Source: an uncultured Woeseiaceae bacterium
Lineage (GTDB): Bacteria; Pseudomonadota; Gammaproteobacteria; Steroidobacterales; Woeseiaceae
DNA: 64,000 bases
Assembly: GCA_905480215.1 (NCBI GenBank)
Contig: CAJQPL010000031.1
Span: 30,206 to 94,205, forward strand
Direction of reading: 5' to 3'
Positions 52,765 through 61,899 of this stretch are shown piece by piece. Made by a program: the position numbers and the translations under genes. Within the stretch, counting starts at the first letter, position 1. Each line of letters starts with the position of its first letter. A model generated the notes under the pieces. That model ran no database searches. It saw only the letters and a program-made list of their open reading frames with translations, and had not been told where the DNA came from.

Positions 52765-53145
52765 ATGAGAAAACTAATTTCTGTAATTTTACTTGGCTTA
52801 AGCATATCGCTACCGATAGCAGCAGTGGCAGACGATCATTCAACATTGCGCGTTGTTCAAGTGCAAGCCGACGATGTCGGTGCGTATATCGCACAGCTGA
52901 GTAAAGGCAAAAGCCTGATAAGTGAGGTCGACAGCAAATTCACACTGCGTGCTATACAGGCAACCTTTGCAGGAGAGGCCGCGGGCAACGTTATCGTCGT
53001 TGTCGAATATCCGGGTTCTTTTGGCGAGTTTGCAATGGCTTGGGATAAACTGATGGCCGATCCTGCGGTCGGAGCGTGGCTGGGTGGATTGTCCGAACTC
53101 CGCAGAATTGCCTCGGATAGCCTGTATACCGAGTTCCCACTCTAA
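52765..53145 (+). CDS. Small secreted protein of unknown function
   Basis: Protein of 126 residues with a clear signal peptide (MRKLISVILLGLSISLPIAA, cleaved after AVA). The mature part of about 100 residues has an alternating beta/alpha look (TLRVVQVQADDVGAYIAQL, NVIVVVEYPGSFGEFAMAW) resembling a dimeric alpha/beta barrel, but I cannot name a family. GGGAGAAG lies 5 bases before the ATG at 52765. It diverges from fabA and is followed by a strong hairpin. Confidence 0.82.
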   Translation: MRKLISVILLGLSISLPIAAVADDHSTLRVVQVQADDVGAYIAQLSKGKSLISEVDSKFTLRAIQATFAGEAAGNVIVVVEYPGSFGEFAMAWDKLMADPAVGAWLGGLSELRRIASDSLYTEFPL

Positions 53146-53162
53146 TCAGTGCAACTATAAAT

Positions 53163-53204
53163 GGCCATTTGCGGGTAGCGCGTTCAGCGCACCTGCAAAT
53201 GGCC
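53163..53204. terminator. Long hairpin between convergent genes
   Basis: GGCCATTTGC at 53163-53172 pairs perfectly with GCAAATGGCC at 53195-53204. Inside it GGGT pairs with ACCT and GCGC with GCGC, around a loop GTTCA at 53182-53186, with one bulged A at 53177. The stem totals 18 pairs. It follows the stop of the small secreted protein by 17 bases and faces the convergent SDR gene. No clear T-run follows on either strand, so it may be a weak bidirectional terminator or an RNA-stabilising hairpin. Confidence 0.6.
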
Positions 53205-53227
53205 GGTCTGTGTGCGAATTTCATTCC

Positions 53228-53257
53228 ATGAGAAATATAGCCATGGGAAATATAGCG
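53228..53257 (+). repeat. Tandem 15-base duplication in a short reading frame
   Basis: Two adjacent 15-base units differ at only two positions (ATGAGAAATATAGCC, then ATGGGAAATATAGCG). They open a 27-codon frame (MRNIAMGNIALSTSEAAFQQ, then seven more residues) ending at 53311. There is no ribosome site before the first ATG, so this is noted as a duplication and not as a gene. The remaining gap to 53341 holds nothing else. Confidence 0.5.
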
Positions 53258-53341
53258 CTGTCCACTTCAGAAGCCGCTTTCCAGCAAGGAATAAAGACCC
53301 GTTTAGACTAGCAAAGCTGACCTGTGCCTTATCGCCGCCAT

Positions 53342-54154
53342 TCAGATTCTGAAACCACCATCAACTTGAATGACCTGCCCATGCATGCCGCTGGAAGAAT
53401 TTGATGCCAGAAAGATAACGCTGGCAGCCACTTCCTGCTCAGTGGGCATTCTTCCAATAGGAATGTCCTTGGTAAAGAAACGTTTTACTTCATCAACACT
53501 TATGTCTTCGGCTTTTGCTCGAGCACGAAATACGTTCTCGCTTCTTTCACCTTCAATGGGGCCCGGCACAATGGCATTGACTTTTATGCCATGTGGACCA
53601 AGTTCAGCTGCGAGGGTATGACTCAGGCCAATAACTCCCCATCGTGTAACGCAATACGCTGCACGCAGCGGATAGGCGGTTCGCCCGGCAACTGAAGACA
53701 GCGTGATTATATTTCCCGACTTCGCTTCACGCATGACTCTTGCGACATGTTTGCAGCAGTAGAAAGTCCCGCTCAGGTTGATATCGATCGTTTCTTGCCA
53801 CTCATCTGTTTCGATGTCGGGCACCATCGCAGTTGGGCCTGCGATAGCTGAGTTATTCACGAGCACATCAATCGACTGATATTTTTCTACGACCCGATCG
53901 ACCATGTCCCGAACGGCACTTTCAGAGCTGATGTCCACCGTCAATGCCAGAGGGTCGGTGTTCATGGCTCGAAGCTCAGTCTCAACCTCTTCGAGCTTTG
54001 TCTGGCTGCGCGCGGCAATAACAACATTCGCCCCGAATCTTCCAAGAGTCAGAGCAATTTGTTTGCCTATCCCGTATCCACCGCCGGTCACTATTACCGT
54101 CTTGCCGGAGATTGACCCGTCATCCAGCCCGCCGTTTTTGCTGTTCATTTTCAT
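53342..54154 (-). CDS. Short-chain dehydrogenase with Arg in place of the catalytic Lys
   Basis: SDR-fold protein of about 270 residues. It keeps TGGGYGIG (about residues 24-31), the NNSA variant of NNAG and the catalytic Tyr167, but the YxxxK motif reads YCVTR, so the proton-relay lysine is Arg171. Activity may be reduced or altered. The ATG at 54154 is favoured over a TTG at 54172; ribosome sites are weak for both. The substrate is unknown. It converges on the small secreted protein across the long hairpin. Confidence 0.85.
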   Translation of the reverse strand: MKMNSKNGGLDDGSISGKTVIVTGGGYGIGKQIALTLGRFGANVVIAARSQTKLEEVETELRAMNTDPLALTVDISSESAVRDMVDRVVEKYQSIDVLVNNSAIAGPTAMVPDIETDEWQETIDINLSGTFYCCKHVARVMREAKSGNIITLSSVAGRTAYPLRAAYCVTRWGVIGLSHTLAAELGPHGIKVNAIVPGPIEGERSENVFRARAKAEDISVDEVKRFFTKDIPIGRMPTEQEVAASVIFLASNSSSGMHGQVIQVDGGFRI

Positions 54155-54199
54155 AGGTGTGGGAGAGCCCAAGAGCCTGTCTGCTATCGACTTCGTGTT

Positions 54200-54637
54200 T
54201 TAAGCAGGCTCTGGCCAAACAAAGTCGGGATGCAGACTATCGTAGACGGGACGGCCGTCGTCAGGAGCAGCTACACCAGCGGAAGCGTCAAAAAACGCGT
54301 GGTAAGTCGCTGGCAAACTCTCTGCATCATATCCCATGAGGTTCGGCACGATTGCGCGGATGCGTCGTTGTTTGTCGTCGAGCATGATCGGTGCGCCACA
54401 GTCGGAGCAGGTGCAAAGCTCCAGCGGTCCATCGGGATTTTGAGCGTTAAATGGTTGTCGGTTCAAGCCATCGAGGTTATCGACTTTGACGTCGCCGTGA
54501 TTAAAGAAGACGACATGAGTCGTATCTTGCCCGGTAACGTCCTTACATACAGAACAGTGGCAAGTGTGGATGTCTATCGGACCGTTATCTGAGTGAGTAT
54601 GAACGTGCTCACAACCTCCAGTATGTTTATGTGACAT
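54200..54637 (-). CDS. GFA-family protein (glutathione-dependent formaldehyde-activating type)
   Basis: Zinc-binding Mss4-like protein of 145 residues of the GFA family. It carries the cysteine pairs in CHCSVCKDVTG and CTCSDCGAPIM; an additional His/Cys-rich N-terminus (HKHTGGCEHVHTH) may bind metal. The founding member promotes adduct formation between formaldehyde and glutathione, but most family members are uncharacterised. S-formylglutathione hydrolase is 3.5 kb away. GGAACCGAG precedes the ATG. The SDR gene follows on the same strand. Confidence 0.85.
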   Translation of the reverse strand: MSHKHTGGCEHVHTHSDNGPIDIHTCHCSVCKDVTGQDTTHVVFFNHGDVKVDNLDGLNRQPFNAQNPDGPLELCTCSDCGAPIMLDDKQRRIRAIVPNLMGYDAESLPATYHAFFDASAGVAAPDDGRPVYDSLHPDFVWPEPA

Positions 54638-54862
54638 ATCTCGGTTCCTTATTTTGCTTAGATTAGATTCAATCGACCATTAAGGCCGACACCCTAATAC
54701 GCTGAAACGCTCCCAGTATATAGAAATATTGATGCCAGAGGGGTCGGTCTCGGCCGCAGGTAGCTCGTCGAGTTGATCGCGTTAAGATTACCCCGAGGGC
54801 ACGCAGGCCGCTCTACGCTGCCTCTGCAACAGACCGCTTGTAGAAGCACGGCTGTGATACGT

Positions 54863-56800
54863 CTAATGTCGAGCTTTGTCGATTTCGATGACGGTTGATC
54901 GTTTCTTAATGCTCTGCGTATCTTCATACCCGCCGAGCCATGTGAGTAGTTCGCTGGCTGGCATTGGCTTTGCAATGAAATACCCCTGTACCAGGTCACA
55001 ACCCAGACGACGAACAATCGCGTACTGCTGATCTGTTTCCACACCTTCAGCCACGACGTCTAACTGCATCGCTTTGCCAAGGCCAACGATGGCCTCGACG
55101 ACGCGTTTGTTAGCGCTGGAGTCTGATAATTGAGCAACGAAAGCCTGATCGATTTTCAATGTTTGTACAGGCAGTTGCGCCAGATAGCTGAGCGAAGAGT
55201 AGCCAGTACCAAAATCATCGATATGAATTCCCACACCGAAAGCAGCAAGGTCATCCAGTACCGGTTGTGCAATTGTCAGGTCTTCAAGCAAGACGGTTTC
55301 CGTCAATTCCAGATTGATCAGCTTTCTATCCATATTTCCGGCCGACAAAATCCCCTTAATGAGACTGACCAGATCGCTGTTGCGCAGCTGATGTGCGGAA
55401 AGATTGACGCTGACTGGAATGTCCCAGGGACCTTTCTGCCGCCATTTACCGACGTCCTCGCAAACATTTCGCATGATTGCGGCGAACAACAAGTCGGAGA
55501 TCCCCATCTCCTCACTTAGCGGTACGAAATCGGACGGCGGTACTACGGAGCCATCCGGACGAGTCCAGCGCGCCAGCGCCTCAAGTCCAGCGACGTTACC
55601 GTTAGCGGTACTTTGTTGCGGTTGATAGTGCGCGCAAATCTGACCGTTCTCTATGGCATCGCGCAGTTCGCCTTGCAGATCAAACTTGTAGCGGGCGCGA
55701 TAGCGCATTTCGTTGTGATAGAAAGTGACACGGTCCTTCAAGCTGCGCATCGACCGGTGCAGTGCCGATTCCGCGCAGCGAAATACAGTTTTTGCATCAC
55801 GCCCATGAACTGGATGCCACGAAATACCAATACTGGCTGTTAGAAATAGATCACGTCCATCAATTAGAAACGGTGATTCCATGGTCTCCTTGACCTGTTG
55901 CGCAAGCTCGCTTATCTCGTTTTCATTCTCGACTCTTGGCACAAGCAGTGCGAACTCGTCGGCCCCAAATCTTCCAACGATTATCTGATGACGCCTATTG
56001 TCATCACGAAATGTACGGCTCAGTCGATTGCCGATAGAACGCAGCAGCTCGGTACCGGCCTCGTAACCCATAGTTTCGTTGATGGAACTGAAGCGTTCGA
56101 TATCGAGCAACACAACGACGGTATCACCCGCCGAATCTTCAGCTTTCTCGATTAGTATCTTGAGCTCTTCGATAATTAGCAGTTGATTCGGCAAGCGAGT
56201 TACCGGATCGAAATAGGCAATTTTCTGCAGTGCGGCCGTACGCTCCTGGACACGACGCTCGAGATCTTCATTAGCGCTCCGCAGCGCCCTGTCTGAGTGC
56301 CATTTACCGCAAAGTGCCGCTGCTAATTGTCGGCATTCAAGCGAGTGAAATGGCTTTTTGAAAAAGAACACCTTGTCCGCAGGAGGAATCCGCTGACCGA
56401 GGTTTTCGGGTTCAGGGCTTACCGAACCAGTGACAATGACAATGTTGATGTTGGGATCGAGCTGGCGAATCTGCTGCGCTGTCTCGATACCGTCCATGCC
56501 CGGCGGCATACGAATATCAAGGAATACGATAGCGTATGGTTCATTCGTTGCTATCGACGCCTTGACCGCTTCTATAGCTGCCTCCCCCTGATTTCGCGAA
56601 TCCACATCGAAGCCTATCGATCCCCGTGCGTTGGTTTTTTCGCCAAAGAGAACCTTCTCCAGATCACCGAGAGTCGCGGTTGCTACATCAGGCTCGAAAC
56701 TATCGCTCAGGCAACGCAGGTATTCGCCAATAATCAACACATCATCGTCGACTACCAGTACACGATTCGCCAATACTTCGTTCATGACTTGCATGTTCAT
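54863..56800 (-). CDS. Response regulator with GGDEF and EAL domains (c-di-GMP)
   Basis: Protein of 645 residues. Residues 13-160 are a receiver domain with the acidic pair VDDD and phospho-acceptor Asp95 in FLDIRMPPGMDG. About 30 extra residues lie between the two, as in the gene upstream. A GGDEF domain (about 205-365) has GRFGADEF, one residue from the consensus GGDEF. The EAL domain (about 385-625) starts with NVAGLEALARW and keeps LNLELTETVLLED and IDDFGTGYSSLSYL. The EAL half looks active, so c-di-GMP breakdown is likely; synthesis is less certain. AGAGGAA precedes the start. It is the last gene of the histidine kinase operon. Confidence 0.92.
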   Translation of the reverse strand: MNMQVMNEVLANRVLVVDDDVLIIGEYLRCLSDSFEPDVATATLGDLEKVLFGEKTNARGSIGFDVDSRNQGEAAIEAVKASIATNEPYAIVFLDIRMPPGMDGIETAQQIRQLDPNINIVIVTGSVSPEPENLGQRIPPADKVFFFKKPFHSLECRQLAAALCGKWHSDRALRSANEDLERRVQERTAALQKIAYFDPVTRLPNQLLIIEELKILIEKAEDSAGDTVVVLLDIERFSSINETMGYEAGTELLRSIGNRLSRTFRDDNRRHQIIVGRFGADEFALLVPRVENENEISELAQQVKETMESPFLIDGRDLFLTASIGISWHPVHGRDAKTVFRCAESALHRSMRSLKDRVTFYHNEMRYRARYKFDLQGELRDAIENGQICAHYQPQQSTANGNVAGLEALARWTRPDGSVVPPSDFVPLSEEMGISDLLFAAIMRNVCEDVGKWRQKGPWDIPVSVNLSAHQLRNSDLVSLIKGILSAGNMDRKLINLELTETVLLEDLTIAQPVLDDLAAFGVGIHIDDFGTGYSSLSYLAQLPVQTLKIDQAFVAQLSDSSANKRVVEAIVGLGKAMQLDVVAEGVETDQQYAIVRRLGCDLVQGYFIAKPMPASELLTWLGGYEDTQSIKKRSTVIEIDKARH

Positions 56801-56805
56801 CGCGC

Positions 56806-57300
56806 TCAGTTTCCTCTAACCATGGAAACCACGTCTTTCGCCAGCGCCGAGAAGGACAAGGGTTTATTGAAATAATGCAAGTTTTTGGGTGGCGGCACTC
56901 GGCGCTGCAAGTCCTCGAAAGGCATGTCAGAAAACCCTGTTACGAACACAATTTTTACGTCGGAATCGAGTTTTCTAATCTGGCTTCCAGCCTCCACGCC
57001 ATCGATACCCGGCGGCATACGAACATCAAGAATCACGGCATCAAATGGTTCGCCCGCATCTTTGGCCGCAGTTACGGCATCAATTGCATCCTGACCTTGA
57101 CTGCACGAAACAATATTGAACTTGGGTTGATCCTCTATTTCTGTCTCGGGATCGAAAAGTTCCGACGCCAGAGCATCGAGTACCAACATATTTTTCGTGG
57201 CAGCATCATCGCGGAACACTTCCAAGTAGCACTCCAGCACTTGTTCGTCGTCATCTGCGACGAGAACCTTTATGCGCTCCTGATCAAGTTGTGTAAGCAT
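56806..57300 (-). CDS. Single-domain response regulator with receiver insertion
   Basis: Receiver-only protein of 164 residues. The acidic pocket is VADDDE (residues 14-19), the phospho-acceptor Asp92 is in VILDVRMPPGIDG, and the conserved Thr121 and Lys146 are in FVTGF and FNKP. The distance from the acidic pair to Asp92 is about 75 residues rather than the usual 45, so about 30 residues are inserted around helix 1 to strand 2. The start ATG lies 2 bases after the histidine kinase stop. It probably carries the phosphate from the kinase to the third gene. Confidence 0.92.
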   Translation of the reverse strand: MLTQLDQERIKVLVADDDEQVLECYLEVFRDDAATKNMLVLDALASELFDPETEIEDQPKFNIVSCSQGQDAIDAVTAAKDAGEPFDAVILDVRMPPGIDGVEAGSQIRKLDSDVKIVFVTGFSDMPFEDLQRRVPPPKNLHYFNKPLSFSALAKDVVSMVRGN

Positions 57301-57302
57301 AA

Positions 57303-59162
57303 TCAAGTACCTCGCGCTGCAGGGAGTAGTACGTGAAATTCCGCACCACGGCCCTCGCCAGCGCTCTCTGCCGACAATCGGCCACCCATTCCAGCCACGG
57401 CGTTGGCACACCAGTGCAATCCGAGGCCAGAGAAATTTGATTTTTTCTTAGACGTGAATCCACGTCTGAACATTTTTTCTTTCATTGCATGATCAAATCC
57501 TGAGCCATTGTCAGTCACGGTGACACGAACCATAGGCCGTTTATCGACTGTCTCGGTAACAGCCGCCAAGACAATCTGCCCACCCGCTGTATCTTGCCGT
57601 CGTATGGATTCGACTGCATTTAAAATGAGGTTACTCATTACTTGCAGTAATCCTATTCGATGCGCACGAACGCGCTGCTGTTCCAGATCAGCCACAACTA
57701 TCACCTCGACCTCGTCTTGTTCTTCCAACGGAATAACATTCTTCGCCTCGTCAATGATCTCGTCAAGATCCAGCGCTTCGGCGACCGGAACGACGTTCGC
57801 ATACCTCTCTTGATCGGAGAGGATTCCCTCAACCTGCTTGGCCTGCGACGAAACGACCTTCAATTCCTCTAATGAGTTTTTACCAACTCCTCCAATGTGA
57901 TCGAAAGATGCACCGATGTATTGAATAAACTTTGCTTTCCGCTGTGGCTCACATTCGGGATCGGTGAGCTGTTTCAGCGCCTCTTCCACGCGAAGATTAT
58001 CCGTAACATTGAAAGATTTTCGTATGCGATCAATTGCGTTGATCATTGGTGTCATCGCATTGCGAATGTTATGCAATACTTCTGCAGCCGTATCCGCCTT
58101 ACCCGCATTGAACGATTGCTCAAGCAAGGCCTGCCGTGCATCGTTGACTTCGCCGGTCATATCGTCGAACTGATTGGCCAGCGCACCAATCTCGTCATCA
58201 CGATGCATCGAAATTTTACGAGTCAAATCACCACTATCGCGGATAGCGTCGATGTGTGTCGCGAGTTGTTCGATCGGACGCAGAATTGTCTGCCGCAACA
58301 TGACCCAGATAAACGCACAGACAAGAACTCCGGAGCCAATAAGAAGTCCGGTTGCAGCTTTCATCGTTTGTGAACCTAGACTGGAAATATCTCGAGATGT
58401 TCGAGTCTTCATCAATAGAATCGGCTGATCGGATATATCAAGCAGCATCCGCTCCCCGGTCACAAAGTGCTGCCCGGTTTTGTATGACGCAGTGCGATCG
58501 CTGCTGTCCGCATCCGCTTCAACCCAGGACATGTCGACTCCTGTTCTTTCTCGAAGCCTGTCAAGGCGCGCGGTGTCTAGAAACTGGCCCATAACCACAG
58601 CGCCTGCTATTGGGCCTGAATCGTCGGTGCGTAGAATGGGGCGTGAACTAACGATCAGAGGTCCATAATTCGTATCTACAATTCCTAGCGCTTGGTCGCT
58701 GTCGTCTGCGTGCTCGGTCAACGCATTAAACTGTGCATGTCCTGATGCGAAGACATTGAGTTTGTCGATGGCAATTTCCTGATCAGCGACTCGGGCCATA
58801 CTCCAAACCGGGCGACTGTCGGTCGCATAAACCCCCAATACATCGAGGCCGAGACCGTCCAGCGTCGATTGGTCGAGATTGGACTTTTGAAAGCCCGGAT
58901 TTAGCCCGCGCACATAGTCGTAAATGTCATCCCAAGGCGCATAGTCTTTGGTCAGCGCATGAAGATTCTCAACATCGGTCAGCAATGCTGCTTCCGCTCT
59001 ATGTAGATCAGACTTTGCTGCCGAGATCTCCAATTTATCGAATGCCGGAGCAATCACGGCCTGTAATATCGAATAGCTCGCGAGCACGAAAGCCGTAAAC
59101 AGAAAAACGAGCGTCAGCGACACTTTGCTTTGCAGGTGCGTTGTTGGTCCACTATTTGACAT
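57303..59162 (-). CDS. Membrane histidine kinase with a CHASE4-like sensor domain
   Basis: Sensor kinase of about 619 residues. The first membrane helix is at about residues 12-35, and a periplasmic segment of 230 residues resembles a CHASE4 domain (LTKDYAPWDDIYDYVRG). The second helix is near 265-285, followed by a HAMP domain and the phospho-acceptor region TAAEVLHNIRNAMTPM. The ATPase domain ends with TDNGSGFD and GLGLHWCANAVAGMGG. I placed the start at the ATG giving MSNSG. It is the first gene of the kinase, receiver, GGDEF-EAL operon. The signal is unknown. Confidence 0.92.
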   Translation of the reverse strand: MSNSGPTTHLQSKVSLTLVFLFTAFVLASYSILQAVIAPAFDKLEISAAKSDLHRAEAALLTDVENLHALTKDYAPWDDIYDYVRGLNPGFQKSNLDQSTLDGLGLDVLGVYATDSRPVWSMARVADQEIAIDKLNVFASGHAQFNALTEHADDSDQALGIVDTNYGPLIVSSRPILRTDDSGPIAGAVVMGQFLDTARLDRLRERTGVDMSWVEADADSSDRTASYKTGQHFVTGERMLLDISDQPILLMKTRTSRDISSLGSQTMKAATGLLIGSGVLVCAFIWVMLRQTILRPIEQLATHIDAIRDSGDLTRKISMHRDDEIGALANQFDDMTGEVNDARQALLEQSFNAGKADTAAEVLHNIRNAMTPMINAIDRIRKSFNVTDNLRVEEALKQLTDPECEPQRKAKFIQYIGASFDHIGGVGKNSLEELKVVSSQAKQVEGILSDQERYANVVPVAEALDLDEIIDEAKNVIPLEEQDEVEVIVVADLEQQRVRAHRIGLLQVMSNLILNAVESIRRQDTAGGQIVLAAVTETVDKRPMVRVTVTDNGSGFDHAMKEKMFRRGFTSKKKSNFSGLGLHWCANAVAGMGGRLSAESAGEGRGAEFHVLLPAARGT

Positions 59163-59307
59163 AAGCAAAAATTCTATCCAACATAATCCTAATGTTCCCC
59201 CGCAAGTGTACGGTCTAGAACGCATCTTGAGTGTGACGCAGCGCACCTTCTAGGCATTCATGTGATACCTTACGCCGCTTCGCAGAAGCGCCTGTCGAGA
59301 TCAAAAC

Positions 59308-60006
59308 ATGCCGTTATTCAAACGCACTTTGAGCGAGTTTATTTTTCGACGTTTCATGCTTAAGCATTACGCGTCAAACCTTTTGCTCGATATGAATCTG
59401 GACGCCAAGCGGCAAACCCTTGATTACATCAAAGCAAACATGCCCGATGCGCCCTACTTCGAGAAGCACCCGCAATTGGTGAAGTACGCGCTCGATCAGG
59501 TCGAGAACAAAGGCTTGTATCTTGAATTTGGTGTCGGTCGCGGCAAGTCGATGCGATGGATCGCACCGGAAGTGGATGGCAGCGTGCACGGCTTTGACTC
59601 GTTTGAAGGCATCCAGGAGCACTGGAATGGCAATCCGATCGGTGCGTTTTCACAAAAACAAATGCCGAAAGTACCCGATAACGTTGAGTTTCATGTCGGC
59701 TACTTCGATGCGACGCTGCCGGGATTCCTTGAGGCACATAGCGATTCGATCGCATTCCTGCATGTCGACTGCGACCTTTACTCATCGACTGTAACGATAT
59801 TCGAGCAACTAGGTGATCGCTTGCAACACGGCAGCATTGTTCTGTTCGATGAGTACTACAATTTTCATCGTTGGCAACAGCACGAGTTCAAGGCGTTTCA
59901 GGAATTTGTCGAGAAGTCCGGTCTTACATACGAATACATTGCGTTTTCCGTTACCGGGCAACAGGTTGCTGTTCGCGTGCTCAGTAACCCAACGAGTTCA
60001 CAGTAG
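59308..60006 (+). CDS. TylF/MycF-type O-methyltransferase family protein
   Basis: S-adenosylmethionine-dependent methyltransferase of 232 residues. LYLEFGVGRGKSMRWIAPE near residue 72 is the methyl-donor binding motif, and VDCDLYSSTVTIFEQL and SIVLFDEYYNF carry the acidic residues that bind metal in TylF-like enzymes. These often modify sugars in macrolides or surface glycans. The glycosyltransferase gene begins 9 bases after its stop, so both may act on a surface polysaccharide. Confidence 0.88.
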   Translation: MPLFKRTLSEFIFRRFMLKHYASNLLLDMNLDAKRQTLDYIKANMPDAPYFEKHPQLVKYALDQVENKGLYLEFGVGRGKSMRWIAPEVDGSVHGFDSFEGIQEHWNGNPIGAFSQKQMPKVPDNVEFHVGYFDATLPGFLEAHSDSIAFLHVDCDLYSSTVTIFEQLGDRLQHGSIVLFDEYYNFHRWQQHEFKAFQEFVEKSGLTYEYIAFSVTGQQVAVRVLSNPTSSQ

Positions 60007-60014
60007 CGAAAGTA

Positions 60015-61124
60015 ATGGCAATTCGATCACTGTGTATAACGGAGAGCGCTGATCTCCCGACTATTCAGTCTTTCATCGGCATGAAGAATGCTGGAATCGA
60101 TATCACCGTAGTCTGTCCAGCCGATCAACCAAATCACGATATCTTGAAAAAGGCCGGTGTGCCGACAGTAGATATTCGTCTGCCGAAAAACTTCGATAAG
60201 GATGGCACAGCGAAACTACGTGCTGAACTGATTCGCGGCGACTACCACATCATGCATACCTTCAATAATAAGGCGGTCACTAACGGCCTGCGTGCGTGCA
60301 AGGGATTGCCTGTTAAAGTCGTTTGCTACCGCGGCATAGTTGGCGCCGTCGGCTTTCTGGATCCAATGTCGTGGATGCGCTACTTGAATCCGCGCATTGA
60401 TAGAATCATCTGTGTCGCAGAGGCTATTCGCCAACACTTTCTGCATATGCAGCCCAGATTTCTACGCATGCCAGCGACTCGACCCGTAACGATTCACAAA
60501 GGGCACTTACTCGAGTGGTACGACGCGGAACCGGCTGATTTAACTCAGTTTGGCATTCCTGCCGACGCCTTCGTCGTCGGTTGCACCGCAAATTACCGGC
60601 CCCGAAAAGGAATAGATTTTCTAATCGAAGCGGTTGAAAAAATGCCCAATGACATTCCGCTCCACCTACTGTTGGTCGGGCGCATGGATGCAGAAAAGCT
60701 CACCGCTCGAATCAAAGCCAGCCCGATCGGCGAACGCATTCATCGCTCTGGGTTCAGAACCGACGCACCTGCACTCAGCGCTGCCTGCGATGTCTTTTGC
60801 ATGCCGTCCATTAAACGCGAAGGACTACCGCGTTCGGTTATCGAAGCAATGGCTTACCGTGTGCCGCCGGTCGTGACTGATTCGGGTGGCAGTCCCGAAC
60901 TCATAGTAGACGGCGTCTCAGGGTTCAAAGTACCAACTAAGAACGCGACAGCGTTGGCGGCAAAGTTTGAAGTTCTTTATCGAGACCCTGAGCTCCGCAA
61001 GAAAATGGGAAACGCAGCCCGCGAGCGCATCGGCACTGATTTTCAGAACGAAGATACCGTTAAGAAAACGATCGCGCTTTACGAAGAGCTGGTTCAGGAA
61101 GATGCTGGCTTGGCAACAACGTAA
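60015..61124 (+). CDS. Glycosyltransferase family 4 protein
   Basis: GT-B glycosyltransferase of 369 residues. The N-terminal half begins MAIRSLCITESADLPTIQSF, and the C-terminal half has the donor-binding region VGCTANYRPRKGIDFLIEAV and the ExxxxxxxE-type motif PSIKREGLPRSVIEAMAYRV. It would transfer a sugar from a nucleotide donor to an unknown acceptor. It follows the methyltransferase closely. No other polysaccharide genes are in the window, so the pathway cannot be named. Confidence 0.88.
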   Translation: MAIRSLCITESADLPTIQSFIGMKNAGIDITVVCPADQPNHDILKKAGVPTVDIRLPKNFDKDGTAKLRAELIRGDYHIMHTFNNKAVTNGLRACKGLPVKVVCYRGIVGAVGFLDPMSWMRYLNPRIDRIICVAEAIRQHFLHMQPRFLRMPATRPVTIHKGHLLEWYDAEPADLTQFGIPADAFVVGCTANYRPRKGIDFLIEAVEKMPNDIPLHLLLVGRMDAEKLTARIKASPIGERIHRSGFRTDAPALSAACDVFCMPSIKREGLPRSVIEAMAYRVPPVVTDSGGSPELIVDGVSGFKVPTKNATALAAKFEVLYRDPELRKKMGNAARERIGTDFQNEDTVKKTIALYEELVQEDAGLATT

Positions 61125-61227
61125 TCGCCTGCGAAGTTCAGGTACTACTTAACCTCAAATTCGCAACAACACAGGCACTCTGTTTCAATCGAAAGTACTG
61201 CGAACATGCTAACATAACGCAGAGATT

Positions 61228-61842
61228 ATGGGCGACTATTTAACCGATTCCGAAACCGTTTTCATTGTCGATGATGATCCTGCCATTCGGATTGCAATGC
61301 AGGCGCTCATGGATTCGGTCAACATTAAGCACGAAATTTTTTCGTCGGCGAACGAGTTCCTGAAAAATGAGTCGCAGCACCGCGCCGGATGCCTTGTTCT
61401 GGATATCCGCATGCCGGGAATTGGCGGACTTGATTTGCAGGAGGAATTGATCGCCCGCGGCAATATGATGCCGATTATCTTTATTTCCGGTCATGGAGAC
61501 ATACCCATGGCCGTGGCAGCGATGCAAAAAGGCGCTGTTGATTTCATACAAAAGCCGTTTCGCGACCAAGAGTTATTGGATTGTGTTCGCCTGGCACTGA
61601 GGACAGACAAGCAACAACGCGAAAAACATGAATACAATGCAAAAATCTCTCGCCTTCTGCAAAAATTAACCGATCGCGAACGCGACGTTTTTGATTTAGT
61701 GGTAACAGGCAAGCCGAACAAGGTCATCGGCTATGAACTCGGCGTAAGCCAACGAACCGTTGAGATTCATCGCTCACGAGTCATGGAGAAGATGCAGGCC
61801 CGTTCATTGGCGGATCTTGTCAGGATGCACATGACCTTATAG
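61228..61842 (+). CDS. FixJ-type response regulator
   Basis: Two-domain regulator of 204 residues. The receiver has VDDDPAI, Asp59 in VLDIRMPGIGG, the Thr/Ser region FISGHG and the Lys in IQKPF. The C-terminal LuxR-type helix-turn-helix is TDRERDVFDLVVTGKPNKVI and VSQRTVEIHRSRVMEKM. The start has no strong ribosome site. A hybrid histidine kinase lies at 62.9-64 kb on the opposite strand and could be its partner, with the universal stress gene as a possible target. Confidence 0.9.
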   Translation: MGDYLTDSETVFIVDDDPAIRIAMQALMDSVNIKHEIFSSANEFLKNESQHRAGCLVLDIRMPGIGGLDLQEELIARGNMMPIIFISGHGDIPMAVAAMQKGAVDFIQKPFRDQELLDCVRLALRTDKQQREKHEYNAKISRLLQKLTDRERDVFDLVVTGKPNKVIGYELGVSQRTVEIHRSRVMEKMQARSLADLVRMHMTL

Positions 61843-61899
61843 GCAAGAATCACTACATTCATCTACCAATCCGTAGGTATAAACCGAGATCACCTAAGC

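Noticed and set aside
54694-55044. Minus-strand frame of 116 residues in the gap after the GGDEF-EAL gene
   Set aside because: Partly overlaps the end of that gene in another frame; no motif. The 225-base gap at 54638-54862 otherwise shows nothing.
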